A stretch of 64,000 nucleotides of DNA from Glandiceps talaboti (taxonomy: Eukaryota; Hemichordata; Enteropneusta; Spengelidae), in the NCBI RefSeq assembly GCF_964340395.1, contig NC_135560.1:19212598-19276597 (forward strand). The letters are read 5' to 3'. The notes under the pieces were generated by a model that was given only the letters and a program-made list of their open reading frames with translations, had not been told where the DNA came from and ran no database searches. Positions 1 through 11,267 of the stretch are shown piece by piece (position 1 is the stretch's first letter; the number at the start of each line of letters is the position of its first letter). A program made the translations under genes and the position numbers.

Positions 1-16
1 ACTTATAATCCGAATT

Positions 17-111
17 GTATGTATGTATGTATGTATGTATGTATGTATGTATGTATGTATGTATGTATGTATGTATGTATGTATGTATGTATGTATGTAT
101 GTATGTATGTA

Positions 112-148
<37 letters not shown>

Positions 149-236
149 ATGTATGTATGTATGTATGTATGTATGTATGTATGTATGTATGTGTGTGTGT
201 ATGTATGTATGTGTGTGTGTATGTGTGTGCATACAT
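17..236. repeat. (GTAT)n/(GT)n compound microsatellite
   Basis: About 220 bp of ATGT/GTAT tetranucleotides interrupted by GT dinucleotide runs. Open frames reading as MYVC or HTYI repeats on both strands are translations of this repeat, not genes. Confidence 0.98.
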
Positions 237-1039
237 ACATGTCTACCTATCTGTCTCCCTTTCTACCTATATGGTTACTACTGTCATGACTAAAAGGAAG
301 GGCAATGTAAGAAAAAAACGTGAATATTGACAACACGATCGATATTGACTCCGTTCTTTCACGCTTTATCGATGATTACACGAATGGAAAATGTGAAAGT
401 GAAATAACTTGAAATGATACAAACACGTACACGATATCGTTTGACTGTTGAAAAAAGACACTTTCAAACTTTTTCATCTGTGACTTTTCAAACCACGAAA
501 TCTTTATATCTAAAATGTATGTAAAATAGTCAACTTTTCGGTATGATTTTACACGTAAATATTTCAATTCAAAACAATTTACTGACATCAGACATTAAGC
601 AGAGAGCCACTATTTGTGTCACTTGTAGAATAGTTTTAGGTTTTTCAACACGCAATATTACGGTATACCGAACTAACTTACTTTCTTTGTCTCATTTTGA
701 TATTTCGGTAGATATTCTAGTATCGGAGCTGAGATGCGCAACATATCATGTAATTCAAGGGCCCTAGGAAAACTTAGGAGTTAATTCCAGTGCGCTTTAC
801 ATGTAATACCTGGAATGAATTCGTAGCTGAAGTGGGCACATAGTATAATTATGGAAGTAGAACCCTTCGGTCATTTCATTTTTTTTATCAACACTGTAAG
901 CTTATACTAGAGGCCCACTAGTTACAGAAATTGGTTATTGGAAAAACTTTTTAGCTGCAGTATTTCATGCATTGCACACAGTCAGCTTTCACCTTGTTGA
1001 TCACTGTTACTTCAGTGTAACCCTGTGACAGGCATGCTC

Positions 1040-1560
1040 CGACAGGGAAAATGTCGAACGGGGTGTCTCTAGCTCTCTTCTCCCTATCCTTTGGGATTTA
1101 GTCTGACGTCATTGCTATGGATACAATTGTTATGTAAATAGTGGGAAAGTTGACATAGGCGGCCATCATTAACATGCGCAGGTTGATTGCTTTTGATTAC
1201 GAGCGCCTTGTTGCCTAGCGATTTAGTGAAAGAGGCTGTTGATTTTCCAATGGTTATGTTTTGTGAAGCTGATCATAATAACAGTGACGATATGTATTAT
1301 TCATGAGAAGAAAAGACGTCGAGACATCGAGGAACGCACTTGCACAGCGCACCGCTAAGTAACGAATGAGTAGGCGAAGGTGAAAGGAGATCGCGCGCTG
1401 TCCGTACCGAGGAGCTAGGATCATATTACACCTATCTGACTTGTATAGCGGTAATCTTGTATAACGGTCTGACGTTCGAGTTGCTTGTCCACGTGAACGA
1501 AAGTCAAACGTCAAGGAAGAATTTGTCATTACAATGCACACACAGGGTATTTCAAGTTAC
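1040..1560 (+). promoter_or_regulatory. CpG-enriched candidate promoter / 5' leader region
   Basis: CpG dinucleotides are frequent here and scarce in almost all of the rest of the window. The region contains a perfect CRE palindrome TGACGTCA (1104-1111), a GCGGCC/YY1-like site (about 1158-1169), an RFX half-site GTTGCC (1210-1215), a CCAAT box (1247-1251) and an E-box CACGTG (1490-1495). It lies about 2 kb upstream of the exchanger's first coding exon, which itself starts with untranslated sequence and therefore needs an upstream leader exon. Candidate leader-exon donors are CCAG|GTATGT (GT at 1752) and GAGAGG|GTGAGT (GT at 2340); I cannot choose between them. It could also serve a divergent gene to the left. 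Confidence 0.45.
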
Positions 1561-1561
1561 C

Positions 1562-3173
1562 TTTAAGCTTACCTAAAGCTAGTCGAAGTGTATAATGCCT
1601 TAGCCATGTCAGTTGCTGGGATGAACACAAAACAACGATGAAGGTAGTACTATCGCCAACAAAATGATAATCTTGATACAGAATTCCTCGTTTGGAAAAT
1701 ACACTTCCAAAATTTTCATGTTATGATTTCCATCTCTACATATGCATCCAGGTATGTATAGTGTGCTCGTACGGTATGTTTTGTGAAAATATCGTCCCGT
1801 GCCAGTGTACAATGGGGCACCGGTGTCGATTTGGAGGCGTGGTAAACGTTCAGAGAGTAGCTGTCGTCCTCCGTTTTGTAAAATTGTATGAAGTTTATGT
1901 TGTGTTCAACTTTTTTTTCCTCCTGGGAAACACCTCTGATCGGGATATGTACGTATTTCGTGCATGTACAGAAAAACAGAATGGTGATATCCGATTGACT
2001 TTGGATTATTTGCATAAACTCATTTTGTACAGTTATATTAGTTGTACTGTACGCTTTCCGTTCAAAAAAATGAAAGAAAAAAAAAAGATGAATTTTTGTA
2101 CATGCAAATAACAATGTCTTTATTCGACAGGACTATACATGTAACTGACATTTGCTAACAAATCAAATACCATTACCAACTATATTTTGGACTTTCGGAC
2201 ACAAAATACATCGTGCATATTGAGTAATGTGCGTCATTTACGTCCAAACATTCTGTTTGTCAATTTATAAAAGATGGGCTTACCATTAGATTTATTTCGT
2301 CATGAAACCACGGATCGATATTGAACACTGTCAGAGAGGGTGAGTTGGCGATGGAAATATGTCGACATCCAAGTACACATAATGTAAGCCGCTGGCGTGC
2401 AGGTTTATTTCACTACACAAAAAGATGAACATCTTATTGTAAAGTAGCTGAAAAAAGTCGAAGTTTTAGAGATATAATGGATAACTTTTATTTATTTGAT
2501 ACGGTGTCTCGTGTAGTTCTTCAAGTTCCTTGTATTTTGGACGTCTCCACATTTACATTACAGTAAAAATGTCTACACCATGCACCCCCAAAACTGCAAG
2601 TACCTGCAAGTGTATGATTTTACATGTAAATAACTAACTCACCAGTGTTGATATTTGATGCTTTATTGCTGTGTCATATAAAGTTGAAATGCGTTTTAAA
2701 AAAATGAGCTCTTTGTATTATTACAAGAAAAAGTGTCATGATATGACAGTATTTGTTAGGATTATAATATTGCATGTCATGAACGGCAGCATAATGTAAT
2801 CAGAAGGACATTGTTTGCATCATAATAACTTTTTAATCTGATGAATATTTGTCAGGCTTGATTAGAAGAGTTAAACATGAAATTAAATTTAATACAGGAT
2901 TTGTGTCAACTGAACACAACAGATGTGAACAATCCACATCACTGTATTGTCTGAAGCATTTTAATTTTCTATGGACAAAAAAATAGATAAACTGTCACAG
3001 TAACCAAACCCTTCTCTTTCACAGTTTTAAGTGTTTTTTTTGTACGAACTGTCATATATTAGTTTCAGTTATCACCTTGTAAGAGAGAAGTGTAGGCCCA
3101 CATAAACTTGCCATATGTTGAATTTCCTTCCATAGCTGAAAAGTGGCAAATGTGAACAGACATATTTACTGTA
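1562..3173. other. Presumed 5' leader intron, no gene seen
   Basis: AT-rich non-coding sequence. Overlapping open frames on both strands at 1692-2114 show no recognisable domain and no compositional support, and I treat them as chance frames. Two strong donor-like sites (1752, 2340) could end untranslated leader exons of the exchanger. Confidence 0.4.
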
Positions 3174-3545
3174 GTAAGCAGGTAAAATGTACTTTAGTTC
3201 CACTGTCATTTTACTAGGGTACCTTAGCAGTGTTTTTGGTAATGGTGGTAAGTAGGTATAATCTACCTGAGTTCCCAAGTCATTTTACCAGGGTTCCCAC
3301 ACCAGTGTTTCTGCTAAGGGTTATAAGTAGATAAAATGCACCTTAGTTCCAAAGTCATTTTACCAGGGTCCGTTATCAGTGTTTTTACTAGGGGTAGTAA
3401 GCAGGTAAAATGTACTTCAGTTCCCAAGTAATTTTACCAAGGTTCCTTACCACTGTTTTAGCTTAGGATAGTAAATAGGTAAAATGTAATTAGATTTCCC
3501 TAGTCATTTTACCTGGGTTCCCTATCAGTGTTTTTGGTACAGGCT
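3174..3545. repeat. 74-bp minisatellite, five copies
   Basis: Diverged units start at about 3174, 3248, 3323, 3397 and 3471. Each begins with a GTAAGYAGGTAAAATG-like block and has a middle block near TCATTTTACCAGGGTTCC. The array ends about 85 bp before the acceptor of coding exon 1. Each unit therefore carries donor-like (GTAAG) and acceptor-like (TTTTACCAG) strings. Confidence 0.93.
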
Positions 3546-3665
3546 ATTTTTCTTAGGAGGGGTAGGGAGGGGGAGGGTGTGTGAAGATAAGTGTTGTAAA
3601 AGTAACATATTTTTTCTTTTCTTCATCAGGGTTTTAAGGACTTAAAGTGAGAAAGAGCAAGAAGG

Positions 3666-4412
3666 ATGACAGATCTTGTTGTATATACCAACTATTCTCG
3701 TGGAGTAGTGGTTGAATATCTGAAGAATGGGGATACTCAGTGTTCAAGCTGGTTACTTCTTCCAGCAGAAAATTTGTGGCCTGAATGGTTACGAGGATGT
3801 CTCTATTTAATTGCATTGCTTTACCTATTTGTTGGTATTGCAATCATAAGTGATGTGTTTATGTGCAGTATTGAGATAATCACCAGTAAGAAAAGAACTG
3901 TTGTACGCTGGGATGAAGAGAAGGGAGAACGAGTTGAAAGAGAAATACTTGTATGGAATGAAACGGTTGCAAATTTAACTCTAATGGCCTTGGGGAGCAG
4001 TGCTCCTGAAATTCTGTTGTCTGTTTGTGAAACTGTACAGCGACTTGACGGCAATGGAACTGAAGATGCTTTAGGAACCTTCACTATCATTGGTAGTGCA
4101 GCTTTTAATCTACTTATGATAACTGCTATTTGTATTGTTAGTGTTCCCTCACCTGACGCAAAAAAGATCCGTGAATTTGGAGTTTTTCTAGTAACTGCAG
4201 CTTGGTCGATGTGGGCCTATATTTGGATGTTAGTAGTACTTCGATGGGTGACTCCAGGTGAAATTACAATTTGGGAGGCATGGGTCACACTTGGCTATAT
4301 GCCTTTACTTGTCTTTTCAGCCTATGCACAGGACAATGGGTGGTGGTTTCATCGCATTTGTAAAAGACCATCATCGGCAGTTGGTGTGGATATACAGGAA
4401 GGGAGCCAAGCT
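3666..4412 (+). CDS. NCX coding exon 1: N-terminus, TM1-TM5, alpha-1 repeat
   Basis: The exon begins at 3630 after a pyrimidine tract and AG (3628-3629). It carries 36 nt of 5' UTR with an in-frame TGA at 3648-3650, which fixes ATG 3666 as the start. It encodes 249 residues and ends in phase 0 at a GTAAGT donor (4413). Likely membrane segments are at residues 43-66, 98-122, 137-160, 170-193 and 202-220. The alpha-1 repeat is clear: [19 protein letters not shown] (97-115), then GSAAFN (143-148). By family knowledge T105, S111/S112, E115, S144 and N148 correspond to Na+/Ca2+ ligand positions. Unlike vertebrate NCX, which starts with a cleaved signal peptide, this protein begins with about 42 mostly polar residues. 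N9-Y-S is a possible glycosylation site. After TM5 comes a short basic stretch (HRICKR, 229-234) where vertebrate NCX has the longer XIP inhibitory segment. Identification as an SLC8-like exchanger is very secure; the protein is divergent. Confidence 0.96.
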
Positions 4413-4991
4413 GTAAGTAAAATAAAATGCGAAAGTTTTAAAATATATGTGTGACATAGCATAGCAGGTGTTTTCAACTTTGCACAGGTAACAATCAAGG
4501 TAGGTCAAAAGGTCTATTTCTAAATGTCAAATGCAGTTTATTGATTTTACACAACCACGTTTTTTTGAAAGGTATGTTACCATGGAAACAACTTTATCCA
4601 GGTTAGGATTTTTTCCCCCACTGTTTTACTGATTCTTTGAATGTGTATAGAAATGTCAAATAACTTCAAAACTTGATGGAATAATTAACCAAGTTTTGAG
4701 AATTTCTGCACTTGTGAGCAGACAATACTATTGATTTTTTGGTCAGGGTTTAAGTTTGTTTTGTCCTTGGAAAACTGGTGAGTATACCCATCACTAATCT
4801 CATAGAATTACATAATTCTTACCTTTAACCACTTAAAGATTTTAATGGTTGCTGAAAAGAAAAATAGCTTTTTTGTCCTTTTAGTCTTGAGGTATTGATG
4901 ATTGAGTTAATTTATCATGTAACTGACTATAGATGTAGAAATTAGTTTGGTAGTTGCTGAAGTACAAAGAAGGTTTTTTTCACTGTTTTAG

Positions 4992-5004
4992 AAGGGGGGG
5001 GGGG
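4992..5004. repeat. G homopolymer tract
   Basis: A run of about a dozen G on the + strand within intron 1, in an otherwise AT-rich setting; possible assembly-error or polymorphism site. Confidence 0.9.
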
Positions 5005-5154
5005 AAGGGTAGCAGCAGTGAGAGGACCATGCAGTTCTGCTTACTATGCTACTTTTATGGAGTGGATCATATTTTCTACGGTCAGGAATTGGGTAGAGGT
5101 GGAGGAGTTTTAGAATTAAGTCACGTTGAGAGACCACGTCCCGATTCTTAATTT

Positions 5155-5310
5155 TTATGGCAAGAACCCAGCAAAAAGGGTAGCGGACAGAACATCTCCT
5201 TGTCTAACACCAGAATTAGTAGAAAACCGTGGTGGAAATGAACCATTGATATTTACACACGAAATTGGATTTTCATACATACTGGTATATTTAGTAAAAA
5301 GACAATAGCA
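5155..5310 (-). pseudogene. Non-LTR retrotransposon reverse-transcriptase fragment
   Basis: Read on the minus strand, about 50 codons stay open from 5310 down to 5155. They contain NISCVNING-like context (actual PISCVNINGSF), followed by SGVRQGDVLSATLF. The G-V-R-Q-G-D-x-L-S-x-T-L-F block is a conserved reverse-transcriptase motif of LINE-type elements, lying just before the catalytic YxDD segment in intact enzymes. Here the frame is closed by TGA upstream (about 5311) and TAA right after the block (about 5156), and no clear YxDD follows, so this is a dead fragment. The insertion edges are not visible. The 5322-5648 minus frame nearby may be more decayed element sequence, but I could not align it with confidence. 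Confidence 0.8.
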
Positions 5311-7599
5311 TCAATGTTTGCTCATACTGTCGAGGACGTAATGTGGAGTGATGTTTTTGTTGTCACTAAGTTAGCAGACAGTGTAAATAACTCAATGCAA
5401 CCCCATTTTTTCCAACAAACACATTCTTCAACTGAATCGAGCAATGTCATGGTGTCATATATAAGATTACTGCCACCATGTATTACCATAATGCATATAC
5501 AATTATCACCAGGGTAGGCAGTATTGTTAATCAGCACGGCTGGGGTCATGACCTTTGATGTCGGTAGTAATAAAGGCAATTGTAGTTTGACAAAGGACAA
5601 ACACCAGTAGACGAGCCTTGTAGTAAAGAAAAAAATGGTCAGTTCCATTGATGAAGGACAAGTTGTTCTATTCTTAGCTTAAAAATACCATACTATTGTG
5701 GTTTCCATAACTGGTTCACTCAAACGGTATACTAAAGGCAAACAAATGTCATGTCCACAAAAATTAAGTAGTCGAGATTTGAAAATTAAAGCCTTTGAAA
5801 AACGTGTTTGTGGTAAGAATGTGAAGGACTGAATATTCTGTATTCAAAATTACTATTATGATCCTTGTAGTTTGATATATACCTGGATTTTAGCAGCATA
5901 ACAGTCGTAAAATAGCCCAATAATTCGTGAATATTTTATGTTGTGAAATGTACAGCATATGGACGTTTATCAAATGTTAATGGAGTTTAGATGTAATGTT
6001 GTACGCTAGTGTTTTTGACAGGGACTTCAGTAATGTTTCTCATTGAGATGAAAATAAGTGCAAATGTCAGTCTGAGTATCTTATTGCCGTGATAAAGGCT
6101 TTATATGCTGGCTTAAAACTAGAGACTCTAAAACCCACAAAATGCCATTTTTTGATTTAATAAAGAAGTGCCTGCTGTGAATGTCACTGTAAGCCTGATT
6201 TAATGCAGAATGAACACACTATCAGTATATCATGGCATAACGTATGTATAGAATGAGAAAGCTTTGTGGATTAATCTCAAAATCATTTCTAAGAAGGAAA
6301 TTTTTCATGAAAATACCAGTCTTATCTGTAATCATGATAAAAATTGGTAATTTATCAAATTCTGCCTTGCAGGAAATAAATTGGTTGGCTACTGAGCATG
6401 ACCCTTTTAACAAAACCACTTGATCATAAAGAATTATGAAAAATGGGCCACTGAAAACCGTTTCTTTCATTTCAATATTTAGAGAAATTTCATATCATAC
6501 AGTTCAGAATCAGAAATGAACAAAATTTGCCAAAAAAAATCAAGGGAAATCTAATTTTGTTTTGATGAAGATTGAATGTAAATATTTGTAAATTTTGAAA
6601 TAAACTTCTGCAAGGCCTAGCCTTTTTTATTTGTATTTGGTCAAAATACTTCCAAACCCAAGTACTGTTTTGCAATTCAAAATAACAGTGAAAAGTAGAT
6701 ATCGGATAAAATTGTGGATTGAACAGTTCACTACCATTTTGTTCAATATTGACTCAACAGTTTCTGCAACTGCAATCGAAGCGAACAATTTATTCTTTTG
6801 TGAACCGTCAGGTGTTGGTATGTCTGTGTAAGCCGAATTGAAATTTGAGAATGTTGTTTTAGTTGTGAGCAGCTCCTGGTATAAATCATACCAAATAGAA
6901 ATGCTAGACTTTTAGTAATTCTTATTGATTAGAGGCCGGGATAAAATGGTGAAATCCAGTCTTTTACTTTTATACTCAGCAGTGTCTTGTAAGCTAAAAT
7001 TGTACTCAATTTGAGTCAACATTACATGTCTATTCAAAATGGCCACTGCTCATTAGCTCATTTTTTGGAGATTGAAAGTTAGTTGTGAAATAGTCAGCAA
7101 TTAGTGGTCAACATACAGACTAGTAACTGTATTTATCTTGGTCAGAAATTTATCACAATTTATTAATTAATTATTAAATGAAAGACAAAATAAAATCCAA
7201 TTGTCAACTTGCATAATTTTATCATTTTTTTCTCAGAAATGTTCACAATATATATGTATGTAAGTAGACTAATTATCAGTTGTTCTTACAAACATATATT
7301 TTATTTCAATTCCAATTTTGTGGTCATTTATATTTTTGTGTCATATTTTAAATGCAAAAAAAAAATGATATTAATTTAAGTGAAAAAAATTGATATTAAT
7401 TTGAGTGTTAGGGAAATATTTATCAATTTAATCTATGAACATTGTTCTTATCTGTAGTTGTATATATCTATTGTAATCTAGACGGCTCATTATAGTGATT
7501 TATACAACTTAGGGGCAGACGTGTGGATGCTAGTATCCTTTCTGAATTTATATAAATCAAACTGTACATTGCGACAACAAATGGTTATACAGCCCTAAC

Positions 7600-7860
7600 T
7601 GTCACTGTACAGAATCGTTGATAAAATGTAGTTTTTAGTCATATACAGGTACAATGTCTGTCACTGTACAGAATTGTTGGTAACATCTAGTTAGTCATGT
7701 ACAATGTCTGTCACTTTACAGAATTGTTGGTAACATGTAGTTACTCATATACAATGTCTGTCACTGTACAGAATAATTGATTACATGTAGTTAGTCATGT
7801 ACAATGTCTGTCACCGTACAGAATTGTTGGTAACATGTAGTTACTCATATACACTGTACA
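7600..7860. repeat. 50-60-bp minisatellite, about five copies
   Basis: Repeated blocks resemble TGTCACTGTACAGAATTGTT followed by GGTAACATGTAGTTACTCAT and a short ATACAATG spacer. Units are well conserved, with variation in spacer length. Confidence 0.92.
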
Positions 7861-8540
7861 GGCTGTGTGGTTTTGGTGAAAACAGCGTAGCATTAAAAAT
7901 CTTGTGAACTAATAGCCACATATTACCTATTTACTATACTTCAATCAAAATAATGATAGTATTAATCATGAAAATATTAAATGTAAAAACGTATTAATGT
8001 AAAATTTAATATGTTGTTTTATACTACAAGTATATAATGTAAAAATGTTGTGAACTAAAATGTACTGAATTGCCGTATTGTATATTTTTGGTAGAATTAA
8101 TTGAAAGCAAAATGCATCAGCAGTAAATGACTTGACATCAATTATAAATTATGAATTTTTTGGCAGAGGAATTGTTGTATACAATAATAATGTGCGTAAG
8201 TAATCAAAAAACAGTGCCCAAATGAGTTATTGAAAAGGACAAAGTCGTTTGAAAGAAGTCAAGTTGGCATTTTGTAACATGTAATTCCTACTAGAGCAGA
8301 CACACCCATTTGTTCATACTTTATCATAATTTTTTAAAGTGTTAGACACACACAGTTATAAGTACTTTTATGTACTGTGTCAATAACTTTAATTAATAAT
8401 CCTATGTGTGGATGTTTGTTTGCTTTTATATACAAACCTAAATTTGTGAATTGCATTTGATAATCTGACAATCTGTACATACATTATACATCATATGCTG
8501 AAATGTTTCACGCTGGTTATTACATGTAAAAAGACTCAAT

Positions 8541-8692
8541 ATACCAAATAGGTAAAAGCTAAACTTAAATATACAGTGATTTTATACAACTCAACATACC
8601 AAATAGGTAAAAGCTAAACTTAAACATACAGTGATTTTATACAACTCAACATACCAAATAGGTAAAAGCTAAACTTAAATATACAGTGATTT
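8541..8692. repeat. 55-bp tandem repeat, three copies
   Basis: Three nearly identical units contain ATACCAAATAGGTAAAAGCT followed by AAACTTAAATATACAGTGAT. The low divergence indicates a recent expansion. Confidence 0.93.
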
Positions 8693-9383
8693 TTTTATTA
8701 CTGAGTCAAATCTACTTTAGATTTAAACTTTTAAATGATGAAAAATTCAAGAGTATAAGTAATTTCAATAGTATTAGATTTGGAAATCTTGGCACATATC
8801 ATGAAATGACTTAAATCATTGAAAATGACATTAAAGTCACCAAAACCCTTGATGTAAATGACGATATATGTGTAATCTGAAATTGGAGTAAACTCTTTTG
8901 ATACTAAATAGGGTTATCCAAGGTGTGGAAAGTGTTAAAGAGGTAATGTGCAATCATACACAGGTGTGCCATCATTGCTGTAATTTGTAAGCGAAATGAA
9001 AGGTATGAAAGCAAATACTTGAGAGAACTATATAAAGGAGGTAAAATACAACTGGAGTATCTCTATTTGCCTTTAAGTGTGTTTAAGTGTTGTTGTAAGT
9101 TTTTTGAGGTGAGTGGTTTTTTTATGATGCCTATAGCTCAAGTGGTGATGTGAGTCTCAATAGGTGTTCTTTATTATGCAGTGTTAGGTATTAGATGTGA
9201 TGGCAGATCTAGGGTGCCATATATTTATACCATTCTACTATCTAAGATATTTGTCATTCATATATATATATATTTAGACTACATTTATTACTGGCAACAA
9301 TATACACTATATATCTTGTTATTATTTGAAATAGGAATATCCAGTGTATTGGCTGAATATGTGTAGCTTTAATTTCACATGGT

Positions 9384-9411
9384 CTATATATATATATATA
9401 TATATATATAA
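9384..9411. repeat. (TA)n microsatellite
   Basis: About 14 TA dinucleotides in intron 1; a shorter TA run occurs near 9259. Confidence 0.95.
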
Positions 9412-10912
9412 TATGTTGTGAAAACTGCAATTTTCACAATCTACAGTCATACAATTCTACTGGCAATCTAACTGAAATGAAAATCAGCATGATAAAATGA
9501 GTAATGTATGAAATATCCACATGGAATATGATAAAATTATTTTAGCTTCAACGACTGTTACATTTGTATTTCACACATTTGAAGTGTGAGATTATTTGAT
9601 CCTCATATGCCAAAGACCATATTTGGGACAGTAAATATTATATTTATAATTATATATTAGTGAATTTGATAGCAACAAGGTAGTATGTATTTGGTGACAT
9701 TCACTTCCTGATATTTTTGGTACAGCTCCAGACAAGGTATGAATATTTAGATCAAAATACAGAAGTTCTCACAGTAGTTATAACTTACAATTTCAACATT
9801 TCAACATATTTTTTTATGGTGGTACTTGATATAACGTGTTAAGAAGGTTGTACTGGACATGTAAGAAATATTCAGATTATTCTTTGATAAAAACAATCAA
9901 AAGAGACAATATTTCATCACTTTTTTAAAATGAGAAATTATACAAGTTTGACTCCCTTGCTAGATAAGATCATTGCATTTAGGAATGAAATTTGTCAATA
10001 GAGTTGGAAATATATTTATAAAGCTAATAGTTCTAAATGCCCACCTTTTCTAAGGCACTTTTATTAAGACAAGAATGGGCCATTTTATTCAGGACATAAT
10101 GGTGAGGATTATGATGTCGGCAGCTGCATGGCTGTATTACAGTACACTTACTCATTTCAGCATCATAGGTCTACATTTGCTCAAAAGCTTTGTAAAGTGT
10201 GAAAAGTGTCAAGCTAAAAAGCCAGTTAAAAGACTGATTACTGTTACATACCATAGAGACCCAGTACTGATCACCTGGGAACCATCCATGCAAAACACAT
10301 GTACTTTTCTTTCCCCCAACTATGTTAGTTCAATTTATCACTGCATCTCTCCAAATGTCAACCAACTATCGAGAGCAATTAAGACCACTCAAAAACAAAA
10401 TAGTAAATTCCCTACAGAATTGTCATATTTTGGTGAGGTGTATTTGTTACAAGTATGATCAATTGTGTTCTGTATTATAGAATGAAGTTTCAGGCTACAA
10501 ACACTGTTCCTTGTTATTAATAGTAAATAGTATATCGTCGTGTAAACTAACACAGGATGTGGATGTCACCACTCATACATGGTACATATTTGACTCAGTC
10601 AACTCACATTTTTCTTCCTTGGCAGTGCATATTTAATGTACACGTACTCTCTAATTTCACTGTTTCTTATAAACAAAAACAGCGACAGCATTTTTTGTAG
10701 TGGGTCAAAACTAGGATTTTGTGTCAGTCATCTTTGTAAAGGATAGGGAAACATCAAAATTTGGTTCATCACAAATTTTTAGTGTAATGTTAATTTAGTA
10801 CATCAAATTGGCATAGTTGCATAAATTCAACAGAATATTCTTCTGTTTATATTGTTTGATTTTTAAATGACATTTAATTTTTTCAGGTTCAAAATCAAAT
10901 TTGGTCATTTTT

Positions 10913-11267
10913 TTAAAATGACAATATGGATTAGGATTGGGGTATTTATTTTAGATTCTTAATTTATAAAACAATGTTACCATGGCTTCCTACTTGAGAA
11001 ATCAATGTGAAACAATATATACCAAGTCCTTGCTTATAACTCAATAAATTGCAAAAGATTAATAGATATGTAAAGTCTTTGGTATTGTACATACAATACC
11101 AAACTTTTTATACATTGTTTTTTTAGCTTTTCGCAATGTATTGAGTTTCAAACACATAATTTGTCAATGTTGTTTCACTTTCAAGTAGGAAGCCATGATA
11201 AAATTGTCAAAGTTGTAAATTTAAAATCCAAAATAACTACCCAATCCTTATCCATATGGCTACTTGA
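10913..11267. mobile_element. Foldback MITE, copy 1 (TTAA-bounded)
   Basis: The two halves are imperfect reverse complements. The left arm ATGGATTAGGATTGGGG matches the right arm CCAATCCTTATCCAT, and CATGGCTTCCTACTTGAG matches CAAGTAGGAAGCCATG. The centre is a near-palindrome GGTATTGTACATACAATACC (11081-11100). The left edge is TTAA (10913-10916); the right edge is a decayed TTGA (11264-11267). Non-coding, no transposase. Related copies are at 29931, 52873 and 57551. Confidence 0.9.

Noticed and set aside
1692-2114. Overlapping 139- and 132-residue frames on opposite strands
   Set aside because: They overlap each other, contain poly-Lys/poly-Phe from A/T runs, and show no motif. At most one could be coding and neither looks it.
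5322-5648. Minus-strand frame with a YPGDN string that might be a decayed YxDD reverse-transcriptase site
   Set aside because: On that strand it lies upstream of the GVRQGD block at 5155-5310, whereas YxDD should lie downstream; the match is too weak.
10075-10458. 127-residue open frame on the + strand, one of the longest outside exon 1
   Set aside because: No recognisable domain, no splice or promoter context, composition like the surrounding intron. A frame of this length is plausible by chance in 64 kb.
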